64,000 bases of DNA from Aphelidium insulamus (Eukaryota > Aphelidiomycota > Aphelidea > Aphelidiaceae): positions 62,001 through 126,000 of the forward strand of contig JAZDSV010000023.1 in the NCBI GenBank assembly GCA_036784855.1, written 5' to 3'. The notes under the pieces were generated by a model, which worked only from the letters and a program-made list of their open reading frames with translations, had not been told where the DNA came from and did not search any database. Below, piece by piece: positions 33,238 to 44,679 of this stretch. Every line of letters begins with the position of its first letter. Within the stretch, counting starts at the first letter, position 1. A program made the position numbers and the translations under genes.

Positions 33238-36200
33238 CTACACTAAATCGCTTTTCCACGGCGTATGTTTGCGTGTGGGAGCCAGGGGTTCCTTGTGGAA
33301 GCGCACCATGGCCTCGTGCATGGAGTCGGGCATCTCGTCACGTATGGCAGAGATAATAATTGATTTCGTGAGCGGTGTGAGGTCCGATAGTTTTTGCTAA
33401 ATACATGGTTAGTCCTACATATGTTCCATCTAACTTGGCACTTGGCATGCCTTGGGAGCCTGAAAGATTTCGGGCTGCAGCTGAGCCACCACAGTTTGTG
33501 CCGAGTCTATGCGATCTTGCAGCAGCTTGGCCTTGTCCATATGGTTCAAGGAGATCAGAGTGCTAACCACGGCAGCTCCGTCTTCTGCCACATATTAAAT
33601 CTTGAGCAGTGTGTCAGGTTGCACAAACCTTTGGCCGAGTCCAGCTTGATAATCAATTGTCGCAGGCGGTCAATGAGATACTCTTCCTCAAACTCGCTAC
33701 CCTCCTTGCCGCTCATCTTTTTCCTATCGGCCCTTCTGCGACTCCGTGACGTGCGGCTAGCACATTTGCTTGAATAGTTAATAATGCCGGCATATAAACG
33801 TACCTGGATCGTCCCGATGCGGCAGACATAAACGTGTTTAGTGTGCTTAGGTTTGTGCCGCGGCTTGCCATGCTAGTGGTGTCGGACATGGCGTCGATTT
33901 CACCAATGTCATTTGAGTCATCAGCGACGGTGCACAGCTGCTGCACTTTGAGTTCGCGCACAGTCTTTAACCGCGCCGACTTCGCAACTAGTGCTGCTTC
34001 CGTGTCGCCAATTTCGGAAATCAACTCGTCCAGGCGCTCCAATACTGCCGGTTCGATAGTTGATTCAACCAGGTGGTGCAGACGCTTGCAGTATGCATAT
34101 CGCAGTGCAGCCGACCACAACTGTCCCATCACCAGGCACCGTATGGCACGCGCGGGATCTGATGCATACTCCAGGCACACAGTGGCAGCGTCATTGTAGC
34201 GCTTCGCATCCAGCAAGTCGTCCACGATGTCGTTAGCGGCGTCGGCAATGTCGTCGCAAGACATTTGATGCCGATGCATGAAGGCAAACATTTCCTGCCA
34301 CCTAAGCGCACGTTTGCACGCCTCAACTGCATTCTCTACATCATCGCACGCCATGTACGCCAGTGCGGCATCGCTGTGATTCCCGTCCAGAGCTAGCGAG
34401 TCGGCGAACTGCGCCATGACCCGCAAGTACTTTTCCTTGTCCGCAGCAAATAAGGGCAGAGCTCGGGCGTACAAGTCTGTATGCGCTTCGAGAAATTGGA
34501 GACACTCATCAAAGTGTTCATCTCCTATATGTGATAAGTGAAATGCTTCTATGCTAAATCAACATACCACAAAGTGACAGCGAGTCCAGCGCCTTGTCGT
34601 AACGCTTCAAATCACAATCGATTCTGTATCGCTGATACTCGGGCGGGGTCAGTTTCTGCAACTGCAACAAGTACGGCAAATATTCTCGCGGATCCTTGTT
34701 GGACTGTTGCGCCACCGTGGCCACCATTTCCAGATCGTACGTGCCCAGCGCCACATTGAACAGGTGGTCCACATTGACAAACACTATGATGTACTTGAGC
34801 GCACGTTCAATCTGCTGCTGTCCATTGGGGGCGGTGCGCAACGCAGCGATACGTCCCAGCATCGACTCCAGATCGGGCGGTGACTTGCGCACAAACGTTG
34901 TTAGGATGGAGTGCAAATGTGGTGAATCGACACTGGTGGATGAGAGTGTCTCTAACTCGGCGCGAATACTGTCGCATATACGATTCACTTTGCCCGCACT
35001 AGTAGCAGAAATTCCAGATGAAGAACCGCCGGCAGCCAATCCACTGTACATTGTAGCCGTGACATCTTCATCTCGCAATGCGGACAAGAACAAGTTCATG
35101 TGATCAGTGTTGCTCGACACTTGCGTGACAAACACCGTCAATTTCTCCATAAAAAGGCGTGGACAATGATCATGTAGCACGTTCATATCGATTCGGTGCT
35201 TGCGGCACAGCACAAGCGCGTCCCAAAAATGAAGCTGGTCCAGATGTGCGCGGATGGTAGCGAGGACCATTGCACGCGGTGCCACTGTTTCCAGATTGCC
35301 TCGTGGCATTTGCAATACAAGGTCCACGCCGCCAGGAATAGAGGTGACAATGGTGGCACCGCGCTCGATGCGTCGCTGAGATTCAGAATTGCTTGGTGAT
35401 TTGGCGACATTTCCTTCTGTACATATCAGCCACGTATTAGACGTTAACATGGCAAATACCTGCAAGAGTGGCCGGTGCAACAAAGTGCGCAGTGTGTCGT
35501 ATGGTGGAGTAGATCAGGAGATCTTGGTGCAGGTGGAATGAGGACACGCCAGTAGCATATTGGCGTTCATTGACGTATAGAGTCCCGACGTGTGAAAGCG
35601 AAATGAAAAGGACGTTTCCATCCACTGCGACCGCCTCAACATTATCACATACCGTCGATAATTGAATTGACTTCTTCATGGACAGAGTCTTAGTGGGAAT
35701 AGACAACTGGCTGATTGTGCCAGAATTGTCTTGGATAAAGGCGCATATTGCTCCGTCGCTTGCTGTTACAGAAAAAAGGCGGCGCACTGATGGTATCGAC
35801 AGCTGGCTATACACGACGACCGTACCATCATCTTGCATTTTCACTGCTTCCAGCAAATCACTTTTCCCATCAGATGCACGCCGCAGTCCAACTAAAAATG
35901 TTGAGCAATCAAATTCAGCACTGGAAGTCAGCCTGGCCATCTGGCGATATGATGCTTCTGCATGATACGAGTCGAACTGAAGAGCAGTAGAAGCAGATTT
36001 CTTCACAGACACTCTGTGAAGCGCGCCGTCTATCGTACAGACAGTGCACACCGCACTTTCATCAAATGCCATGGAGCAGATTTGCGCAGAGAATTCCACC
36101 GAGAATTGCGACATTGGCGGCGGCACCTTGCATACCCGCATATCCGTCAGCTTCAACGTGCCTGTCCACCCATGTTAGTTTATTATGATAACAAAGAGAA

Positions 36201-37583
36201 ATACACGACGTACATCCATCAACAAGGGCAACGTAGGCGAAAGAGTTGTCTGCTGCAGAGAAACGACTCTTGAACACCTCGGCGGCCATGTCAAACAGAC
36301 TAAGCCGACCGTCGCAATGCAGCACGTAAATCAACGAGGCATTTTCCGGGTCCCAACTGATAGTGGCCACGTCGGTTGCCGGCAGAATTAGCTGACGCGA
36401 CCAGTGGTAGTTGGCCGCGGTCCACAGCTGCACGCGGCACTGCCTGGTCCCCATGTCGCGCACCTGAAGCGCCAACACGGAGCAGTCGCTGTTCCACTGG
36501 AGAGCCTGCACAGCAGCATCATCACTCCCGGCGGGTTGCAGATCAAACTCGCCGTGCCGCAATCCATTCTTCTCAAAGAATATGACTCGCTGTCGCTGTG
36601 AGGATGCACTGCCACGCCGCTGCACCGTCGCGTACAGATGACCAGCAGACTTGAATGCTGCCACCGGTTCCACGAATCCAGCAGGTGTGGACACTGACAC
36701 CAGCTGCAAGTCTGTATCGTATACGCGGAATCGGCGCACAGACGCCTTACCATCATCACCACCACCAGCCACAATGGAACTGTAGAGCAAGTACTGCGCA
36801 TCGGCGCGCCACGACAGCACCGCACGTCCATCGTCCGTGGCAGAGATTCCCCGCTCGTCGGCCGCACTAGCCAGCGCGGCTTGCTTGCCCGCCGATCCGT
36901 GGAACTGCGTCTCCTTGCGACCCCAGCCGACACTGACGGGCGCAATGCTGCCGCCACCGCTCGATGAGGACGCCGCATCACGGCAGTCCACCTTGGCCAA
37001 CTGCTGGAAGGCGTGCGACATTTTCACCAGCGTGCCGGCGCCCGTGGCAATCACCACGCACTGCTCGTCCGGGCTCCACTGCATTGCGCGTATTCCCTCC
37101 GCAATCGAACCCACGGCCTCGATGGCGGGAACAGAATCGGAATCATCATTGCCATCCAAGTCTGTGATGAATATGATGTCGCCCACAGCGAGTGCCAGAC
37201 ACAGAGTCGCCGAGTCGGCCAGGAATTTCAGCGACACCACGCGCGCAATGTCGGCCGGGATGGGCAAGGAGAGCACGTGGCGCCACATAACGCGCGATGG
37301 CTACGCGATGATGTAGAGCAGCACATGATACGGTGTGTGCACGCACCTCATTGCAGTTATAGCCGTAGATATCCGTGCTGCCAGCGGCGATATCCACGCG
37401 GCACACGTACACGCGCGATCTGTCCGCGTCCAGGGCCAGCTCGGACCAGGTTGCCCTGCCATGCAGCTCACTTGATAGTGGTGCAATATCACCACTCAGT
37501 GCCACCACTGCAGCACTAGTAATGGCGCCACCGCCAGGCACAGCCAGCGACTGCCGATGCGAAAGTAGCGTCAAAGAGCTCAT
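33238..37583 (-). CDS. ELP1: Elongator complex scaffold ELP1/IKAP (1,331 aa)
   Basis: ELP1 scaffolds Elongator, which makes the 5-carboxymethyl group on wobble uridines of tRNA. Exons (minus): 37347-37583, 36214-37300, 35460-36161, 34568-35416, 33804-34524, 33629-33735, 33451-33584 and 33238-33396. The seventh intron has a GC donor (AAG|GCATGC). Family blocks: VGWGRKETQFHGSAGKQAAL, VIFFEKNGLRHGEFDL, LVLQMPRGNLETVAPRAMVL and YDKALDSLSLCG. The C-terminal basic segment (GRSRRADRKKMSGKEGS) corresponds to the tRNA-binding Lys/Arg-rich region, and the tail ends HTPWKSDLV, like the conserved TQWKL end. The length is almost exactly that of the human protein. The N-terminal two WD40 propellers and C-terminal TPR region are intact. 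Confidence 0.96.
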
Positions 37584-37714
37584 GTTAAATTTACAGCCAA
37601 GGAAAACCACACTGCATAAATCCTCCTCTTAATTCTACTTTTATTGTGTTAAATGCCATTTTCTGTTATGGTTCGGTGGAGCAGCCACTGGATGGATGGT
37701 CAACTAGAGTCGGT

Positions 37715-38831
37715 CTACGTAAATAACGACAGGCAATCTAGAAGCTTTTCCACCAGTTCCTCAGTATCTTCCTCAATTTCTTGCTGTGCCAAGTCGTCCA
37801 CTATTTGTAGAAACCCTTCAACACTGTTTAAAAATATATAATAAATTAGAAGCACCTACCGGACTGGGCAGTATATTTGAAATCAGATGCCTTCCGGCGT
37901 GCGCCTGCAATCAACCTTGAACCACTGATTGAACATGGCCTTGACGGATATTTTGCGGGAACGCTTTGTCCAAGGTTTGCCGAATCCATAAAATTAGCAT
38001 TGATTGCAGTATTTCCAGCTACGGCAGCTCCACCAGCAGGAAAGAGATGCCCGGCGGCTTGAGCGGGACTCGACGCATAGATACCGGATTGATACGATGG
38101 AGCAACAGAATGTGCAAATTGTTGCGACGCTACGGCATGATGGTTGTCAACTCCTACGGCCAAATGATGAATGGCGTCCACCAGAAGCTGTCATTGGCGC
38201 GCTAGATTCATAATTGCCGTCTAAATAGTGATCTGACGGGCTACTTAATGAACCGGCTGGTTGTGCACCGCCATTCAATCTCATGTCCAGCTCTTTGGCT
38301 AACTGTTCATCGCCACTAGTATCCGGCCAATATTGTTTCGAAATTTCCTCGGCCGCCTGTCTTTGATATCTTATGTCTCCTGTAATCATATTGATCAGAA
38401 GTGAATGGCGACAATCAAGTCATACCAACATTAGGATTATGGAAAGTGTAGTCGAACAGCCCATGCTTGATCTTCAACTCTAGCTGCGCGACACTTCCCG
38501 GGGTTGACTTGAATTCGAGATCGAAAAACTTCCATGCATGTCCGGCAGTTTGCTTGATCGACGGGAAAATTTGTCCGCCTACGGTTTGAGGCAGAGCAGC
38601 GACACGCACGTCGCCCGGGCCCAGACCAAACGCAGCATTATCAGTCGGTGCCAGGTCCCAAATGCTGCGTGCACCACTCTGTGATGTCTCCAGAAGAGTA
38701 ATTTTGGCATTCAAACGGAAATTAACGTCGAACGATGCGCCAATGGCCACGTAACATTGGTTTTTCTGGCAATTCCACTCAACCTTGGGGACACCTATGT
38801 ATGCAGTGTTACTGGTACTAAGTGTAATCAT
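37715..38831 (-). CDS. Unknown beta-rich protein with low-complexity tail (about 328 aa)
   Basis: Proposed exons (minus): 38426-38831, 38182-38379, 37856-38129 and 37715-37823. The third intron would be only 32 nt and is the least certain, although the downstream frame (VEGFLQIVDDLAQQEIEEDT) is clearly coding-like. The first 135 residues look like one beta-sandwich domain (VEWNCQKNQCYVAIGASFDV; GHAWKFFDLEFKSTPGSVAQ). The centre is Ala/Ser/Gly-rich and the C-terminus is an acidic helix. I do not recognise it. An upstream exon starting MISTNTAFVLL with a strong GTAAGC donor at about 38878 is possible, but its phase does not match the frame used here. Confidence 0.55.
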
Positions 38832-39551
38832 ACTACATTATACGTACTGCACGTGACCAGCCCAAATATGCTTACCAGCAGCACAAAAGCAGTATTTGTA
38901 GAAATCATTATTGCTTTGCTGCGTTCGAATTTGAAGAATGGAAGAGTGCGCGTCGATCCACGCCTTTACGCGTGCCATCAAATCCTCCAATCATGTGTCG
39001 GTGGATTCACTGATCGCGTGCCCTGATTCCGATCAGTGCGCATACTGCATAGTCTACAGGCTCTGTATACGTTGGAAGGGTCATTACACAGTCACGTGTC
39101 GTATCGTGTATTGTGCTTTGTCCAGAGTAAATTGATGGTACCATTGTCAATGTGCTTCCAGACTTGCACAAGGTAACATTCAGAATCTACCTCTATATGC
39201 ATGCATATAAGTTACGTTTTGAGCGGCTGACGACAACGAGACTCTGTGCTTAGTGATGTGTACTTGGGTATGTTTGTACCTCTCGTCCCCCTGTACTCTT
39301 TTGCCGTGACTGCGAGCAAATGGTATGTTTGGATCAGGTCGGATGCCTGCCGTTGTTTGTTGACTCTGGCTCCTAACCTCCTAACCTCCGGCTCCTAACC
39401 ACACAGGCCCGTAATTTTTATGGCTGCTGAGCTGAGTGTTGGCTGCTGTTGTCAGTGCTGCTGTGGGCTGATTTTTACCCTACACGAACTTGAAATGATG
39501 ATGACAGTACAATGACTTCTGTAAACTGGGTTTCATTGAACTATTGCAATA
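38832..39551. other. Intergenic (720 bp)
   Basis: Divergent spacer before LSM7. A CTCCTAACC direct duplication lies at about 39370-39399. No coding or RNA gene is supported. Confidence 0.45.
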
Positions 39552-39921
39552 ATGTCAGACAGGGTAAGCACACACATACGCACGCTCGCACATGCATACA
39601 CTTCCACCATCACCACCACACTGACTCTGTACGCATAGGGACGTGGTGGCATGCCTGCCTCTACTGGCGGCCGTGGTGGTGGTGGTGCACGTGGCGGTTC
39701 TGGTGGTGCCGGTAGAGGTTCGCGTGGAGGCCGGGGTGGCAACCCTCGTGGTGGCTCTAGTTATCGTGGCGGCGGCGGTGGTGGACGTGGCGGTGGTCGC
39801 GGTGGACATGCACAAGTGTCGGAGAAGGCGCGACAGAGTGTGTTGGACATTTCGCGCTTCATTGACAAGGCGGTCAAGGTGAAGTTTCTGGGCGGACGTG
39901 AAGGTATATATACATATATAC

Positions 39922-39963
<42 letters not shown>

Positions 39964-40242
39964 CTGTCAGTATGCTAACTACATTATATTATATAAATGC
40001 TTATAATGTGCACAGTGGTGGGCGTGCTGAAGGGCTGGGACCCGCTGCTCAGTTTGGTGTTGGACGAGGCCAAGGAGACGTATCGCGACCCTAAGCAGGG
40101 ATTCGCGCTGGTGGACGGGCGGACGCGCGATGTGGGCTTGATAGTGTGCAAGGGCACCGCGGTAATGACCATCTATCCCATGGACGGCTGCGAGGAGATT
40201 GACAACCCGTTCTTGCCCGCCGCTGCCGATGAGGTGCTTTGA
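39552..40242 (+). CDS. LSM7: Sm-like protein LSM7 with RGG-rich N-terminal extension (167 aa)
   Basis: LSM7 is part of the Lsm1-7 (mRNA decay) and Lsm2-8 (U6 snRNA) rings. Exons are 39552-39563 (12 nt), 39639-39903 and 40016-40242; the second intron contains a long (TA)n tract. The Sm core is canonical: SVLDISRFIDKAVKVKFLGG (Sm1), VVGVLKGWDPLLSLVLDEAK, RDVGLIVCKGTAVMTIYPMD (Sm2). Before it lie about 65 residues almost wholly of Gly and Arg with RGG/RGR repeats (RGGRGGNPRGGSSYRGGGGG), which ordinary LSM7 (about 100 aa) lacks. RGG tracts bind RNA and are found on LSM4 and LSM14 relatives. The gene ends 69 bp before the DNMT2 start. Confidence 0.95.
39905..39962. repeat. (TA)n microsatellite in the LSM7 intron
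   Basis: About 58 bp of imperfect TA/TATACA repeats within the 112-nt second intron of LSM7. Confidence 0.95.
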
Positions 40243-40311
40243 TACAAGTGTGTGGTGCGCACTCTTGCAGTCCGCATATATATAGCGTGTATATCTTGCA
40301 TTATACATTGC

Positions 40312-41559
40312 ATGCGCGTCGTCGAGTTCTACAGCGGTATCGGTGGTTTGCACTACGCGCTCCGGCAGTGCTCACGTGGCGCCGAGAGCCAGGTGGTGGC
40401 GGCATTTGACGTGAATGACGTGGCCAATGCAGTCTACGCGCACAACCACGGCACCGGTCTGGTCAGCGCGGTTAGTGCCACCGTGTCGCTGCTCTCTTTG
40501 TGCAATACTGTACCTCTATATTCACACTAGCGTAACCTGCTGGCCATGACTGGCGAGGCGCTGGACCGCCTGCATGCCGACGTGTTTTTGATGTCACCGC
40601 CGTGCCAGCCATTCACGCGGCAAGGCAATCAGCGCGGGTCCGATGATCGGCGCGCCCACAGCTTCTGCGCACTGCTGGAGCAGGTGCGGTGCATGTCGCG
40701 CAGACCGCACTACATCCTGGTGGAGAATGTGCGCGGCTTTGAGGCGTCTGACACGCGCGACTGGGCCGTGGCTCTGCTGCGTCAATGCGGCTACCACTGT
40801 CTGTACGTGCTGGATGCTTCGTGTGGCGTTTTCGATGGTTGTGTATAAACCTCGTAGCGAGTTTCTGCTCTCTCCGCTGCAGTTTGGTGTGCCGAATTCC
40901 CGCATGCGCTACTACCTGCTAGCAAGGACATCGGCGCCGTTTGCCTGCCCGAGTAGTGACGCCCCGCTGCATACGATACCAGGAATGGCGGAAACACTAG
41001 TCGCCACTTCTCTTGAGTCGTATCTTGATGATGGCGCGTCATTGGAACCGGTTCCGGAGCGTCTCTTGTGGAACTATGGCGGCATTATCGACATCGTGGA
41101 CCGGCAGTCTACGCGCACCTGCTGCTTCACCAAGAATGCAAGTTGTTTACATGATGCATACGGCAAGTTATCTAATAGCGTATATGTAGTACCACCGCAA
41201 GATGGAGGGAGTTGGATCGTTTGTCAAGGTGAACGAGTCGATGGACACCCATGATCAGGCAGTGTGGAGCGAGTATCGCCGACTAAGGGCTGAACTGCCC
41301 GCCGAGCAACAATCGGCCATTCCCTGTCCGCTGTTGGCGCTGCAACTACGCTTTTGTAAGTGGCGCCATGCTTTAATAATTTGTAGACACGTGATACATC
41401 GCCGCAGTCACGCCGCGTGAAATCGCCAACTTGCTCTGCTTTCCGAAGGAGATGCGATTTCCCGACTCGGTCACACTGAAGCAGCAGTACCGCCTCCTCG
41501 GAAACAGTGTCAATGTCCTTGTGGTATCTCGCTTATTAGACTTTCTTTTTACGGAATAG
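40312..41559 (+). CDS. TRDMT1: tRNA (cytosine-5) methyltransferase DNMT2/TRDMT1 (342 aa)
   Basis: DNMT2 methylates C38 of tRNA-Asp. Exons are 40312-40470, 40531-40806, 40862-41137, 41190-41355 and 41408-41559; the third intron has a GC donor (AAT|GCAAGT). Motif I is VVEFYSGIGGLHYALRQ. The catalytic motif IV is LMSPPCQPFTRQGNQRGSD with Cys78, motif VI is ILVENVRGFE and motif VIII is PNSRMRYYLLAR. The DNMT2-typical CFT signature appears as TCCFTKN, split from EGVGSFVK by an intron. The C-terminus shows FTPREIANLLCFP and QQYRLLGNSVNV. All motifs needed for activity are present. Being the only DNMT-type gene seen, it says nothing about DNA methylation elsewhere in the genome. Confidence 0.97.
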
Positions 41560-41665
41560 ATCGTTATGATGAAATTGTAAAAATGAAAAGAACATGAAGA
41601 ATTGTCCATCGTGAATTTAACGTGCTTGAATTGACGTTGGAGGTAAAGTAAAGCAGCTCAACTTA

Positions 41666-41677
41666 TAGTATTTACTT
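41666..41677. repeat. Target-site duplication, left copy
   Basis: TAGTATTTACTT, identical to 43803-43814, directly flanking the retrotransposon remnant. Confidence 0.85.
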
Positions 41678-43802
41678 GATTGATTGATTTATTCATTAAA
41701 CGTATCTAACCGGTCGGTCATGACGTTGCACCGTTGGTTGCCCGAGTGCGTGTTGACATATACAAAATATAGCTCAGTTCAGTGATGGACTCCATGCGGA
41801 GTAAAGCGGTGTGGTCAGCCGTCACACTGCATGAAAAAGTTTGCGAGTACTGCTGCCGCTTGTGGATGTTGTAGTATCAGACGCAGCTCCAGCGTGAATA
41901 TGCCGAGTTGAGCCAGGTTGTCACGGAGTTGAGCACGTTCCGCCTGTCGAGACAGACAATGTCGGACGCGGTGGGCAATGTCATCACGGGTACCACAGTA
42001 TCGACAGTCGGCACAGTCTGTGAGTCGCAGTCGTTTTAGCACAGAAAATGTTGGGTAGTAGCCGGAGCGGAGCTGAGTAAGAACTCTTGACTGTCGTCTA
42101 GTGCGGCCAGCATGCAGACGCTGTAAGAGAGCCGGGGCCGAGAGAATGTCATCATAGTACAGCGATGACTCGTTCAGCTTTTCCTCTGTCTCCCACTTGG
42201 CTTGATGTTGCTGCCAAGCATGGCGTTGTATACTACGCTTGGCATCATTCAGTCGGATGCCTTCATGCAGATCAAAAAGCGGCACTGCGTGGTCAGTGGC
42301 TGCTACCCGGGCGGCGGCATAAGCAGCATTTGCTGGAGTAGCATGGTGCGGCATATGAGGAAGCCAGTGGACCGTGACTTCCTGTGTTAGTGTGCACAAC
42401 AGCTGATTCAACTGGTGTGCCAGTGGTGACTTGCTGACTGCCAGGTGGCAAAGACTTTGCACTGTAGCTCGATCCTGACACCACATAACAACCGGTCGAT
42501 GACCCTTTTCTGCTGCAGCGCGACGCAAAGCTGCCACGAGTGCCGCTAATTCCGCCTGATGTTGCTGGTAGAATATTGGGATTTTGAACGCCGTAATCCC
42601 GCCGTGCTGCTCCTGCTGTAAGCATGCCAATGCACTTCCTTGGGCCGATGTGTGAATGGCTGTATACAGTACTCGTCCCCGTTCGACATAATATTCATGT
42701 GTAGTAATCTCGCCTGGCTCGCAGTAACATTTCCTCTTGTCCCGGAGTGCCGGCGTAGCATCTACTTGTTGCCTAGCAGGGTGGTGACGTGGGTAGGACG
42801 TCCAGGTTGTCCACTGCATTTCGGCTGTCTGTCGTAGCAGAATTGACAGAGGTAGCATGCCCGCCTCAGCTAGGAGTGCATGAGTTGGTGTGCACTTCAG
42901 GGCTCCCGTTATCCACAGCAGCACTCGGCGATACTCGGCCTCCATGTCCGATATACGTGTTGTGTATTGTAGCGCCGTCGGAGACCACGCAGTCGCAGCA
43001 TAAGTTAGCACCGGAATAATCATGGACATTGCAAGATGTCTTCGTGTCAGCAGAGAGGCTCCCCACTGTTACTGTTACCGGCGTGAATGATGGAGTTAAG
43101 GGCACGCGAGGCCTTGCCAGTTGCCATGTGCACATGTGTTTTCCAGTTCAGCTTGCTGTCGACTTGTACGCCCAGCATGCGGGCGGTTTGCGACGCCCTA
43201 ATTGCTGTGTCCGAGATGTGCAGGTCCGGCAGCTGTGGTCGCTGTTTCCTACCGGTGAAGTGGAGCAGAACGGACTTTGTGGGTTCAAGCTGCTGGTTGA
43301 ATGGGCGGCTCCATTGCTCTTGCAGCTTTTTAATGGCATTCTCAAGAATCCGCACATTTTTCGCCGTGGACCTGGACGAGACAGTGCATGTCAAGTCGTC
43401 CGCAAAGCCAATCACTCGAGCCCCGTTCTCACGCAAGATGTCAAACGCCGGTGCATTGTAGAACAAGTAGAGAATCGGGGAGAGTGGCGATCCTTGTGGC
43501 AGCCCCATGTCAAGCGCTATGTCCATGCTCTGGCCGGTGGGCGAGGTAAGGATAGCTCGGCGCCCTTTCAGAAATGCAGCGGTGTAGTTGACAAATTGTG
43601 GCGGCAGTGCCGATGCAGACAGACAGTGCAGCAGGCGGTCATGCAGTACTGTGTCATATGCGCCTTTGACATCCAAAAACACTGCAGTCGTTGTTTGCTT
43701 GCGTCTCCAACCTTGCTGCACCTGCTGCACCAAACTATGCACCGCTTGTTCGCATGAGCGATGCGCCCGGAAGCCATATTGCGATGCGCAGATAGCGACT
43801 AG
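41678..43802 (-). mobile_element. 5'-truncated non-LTR retrotransposon (RT + RNase H-like + zinc-finger tail)
   Basis: Minus-strand element, 2.1 kb. The first recognisable coding is RT-domain sequence (QYGFRAHRSCEQAVHSL), so the endonuclease and early RT blocks are missing. The RT palm follows with AVFLDVKGAYDTVLHDR, MGLPQGSPLSPILYLFYN and the catalytic-box variant GFADDLTCTV. A one-base frameshift near 43061-43078 separates this from the second frame (41815-43029). That frame has an RNase H-like region (HQAELAALVAALRRAA...VTVHWLPHMPHH) in which the usual acidic and GNE residues are altered, then a C-terminal CADCRYCGTRDDIAHRVRHC zinc-finger-like motif. The 3' end is a short ATCA-type tail. 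Truncation plus frameshift means it is dead. Confidence 0.92.
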
Positions 43803-43814
43803 TAGTATTTACTT
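43803..43814. repeat. Target-site duplication, right copy
   Basis: TAGTATTTACTT, the second copy of the 12-bp duplication made at insertion of the retrotransposon. Confidence 0.85.
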
Positions 43815-43928
43815 AAAAGTGTCTAATGTATACTTGCTGGCAGGGACGCAGATGACAAACAAACAGCCACGTGAGCGAGAGGCAAACTTTGTTCCTCGCA
43901 ATCCAAACTTTCTCAAGCACAACTTGCC

Positions 43929-44303
43929 ATGTCCCAGCTGCGCAACGTAGACCGCCCGGCCGACTATGATGGCGCAGTAAGCGTTTTGGGTGTCGATACA
44001 TATTCATGTTTTTGTATGTGAGGATATACAGTGATGTCTCAATAGGTGCCGAATGTCGCGCCAAAGGCCGCGAAAGAATCGGAGCCGCCCGTGTTTGCTG
44101 GCTTCCAGTTGAAGAAGGTGGCACGTCCCGCGGACTTTGATGGCGCCGTAAGTGTATTAATGTTGAACTAGCAACAGTAGATGTAATGTAATGGTGTATA
44201 GGCACCGAATTTGACTGGCACCAAGAAGGCGGATGATGAACAGCAAGCCGGCACCACCTATGACTCGTCACGTTTAAAGAAGGTTGGCGGGCCGGCTCAA
44301 TAG
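43929..44303 (+). CDS. Small repeat protein with LKKV-RPADFDGA units (83 aa)
   Basis: Three exons, 43929-43976, 44046-44147 and 44202-44303, both introns phase 0. The motif occurs as LRNVDRPADYDGA in exon 1, LKKVARPADFDGA in exon 2 and LKKVGGPAQ in exon 3. Each of the first two copies ends exactly at the splice donor, and the following exon begins Val/Ala-Pro-Asn. This suggests growth by exon duplication. The LKKV core after a short amphipathic stretch is reminiscent of WH2, thymosin or actobindin actin-binding motifs, but the resemblance is limited to a few residues. Function is otherwise unknown. The retrotransposon inserted about 115 bp upstream. Confidence 0.75.
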
Positions 44304-44679
44304 GCGATCGTGGAGAGTCTAGAGTCGTCCATACAATACTAATAATATATTATTGCAGTAATATATTAAGAAGAATTATATTAAGATCAATGCAAATATA
44401 TGTGTCAAGTTCAGAAAACGTGGGCCAGACAGATACTAAACACCTTGTTTTTTGCAACACAGCAGAGTGTAAGTTAACACATATATATTTACATACATGC
44501 ACGACCAACACCTGTTACAAGACAGAACAGAATCTCAAGGGGCAGCGACGGCGATTGGACAATTAGCAAGCGCAGTCATTTGCGCACATTTCCTTTGACG
44601 CGCATTTCTTATAGACACGCTTATATATATACGCAGCTATATATACACAGCTATTGTATAAGCACACTGCGGCGGCAGC

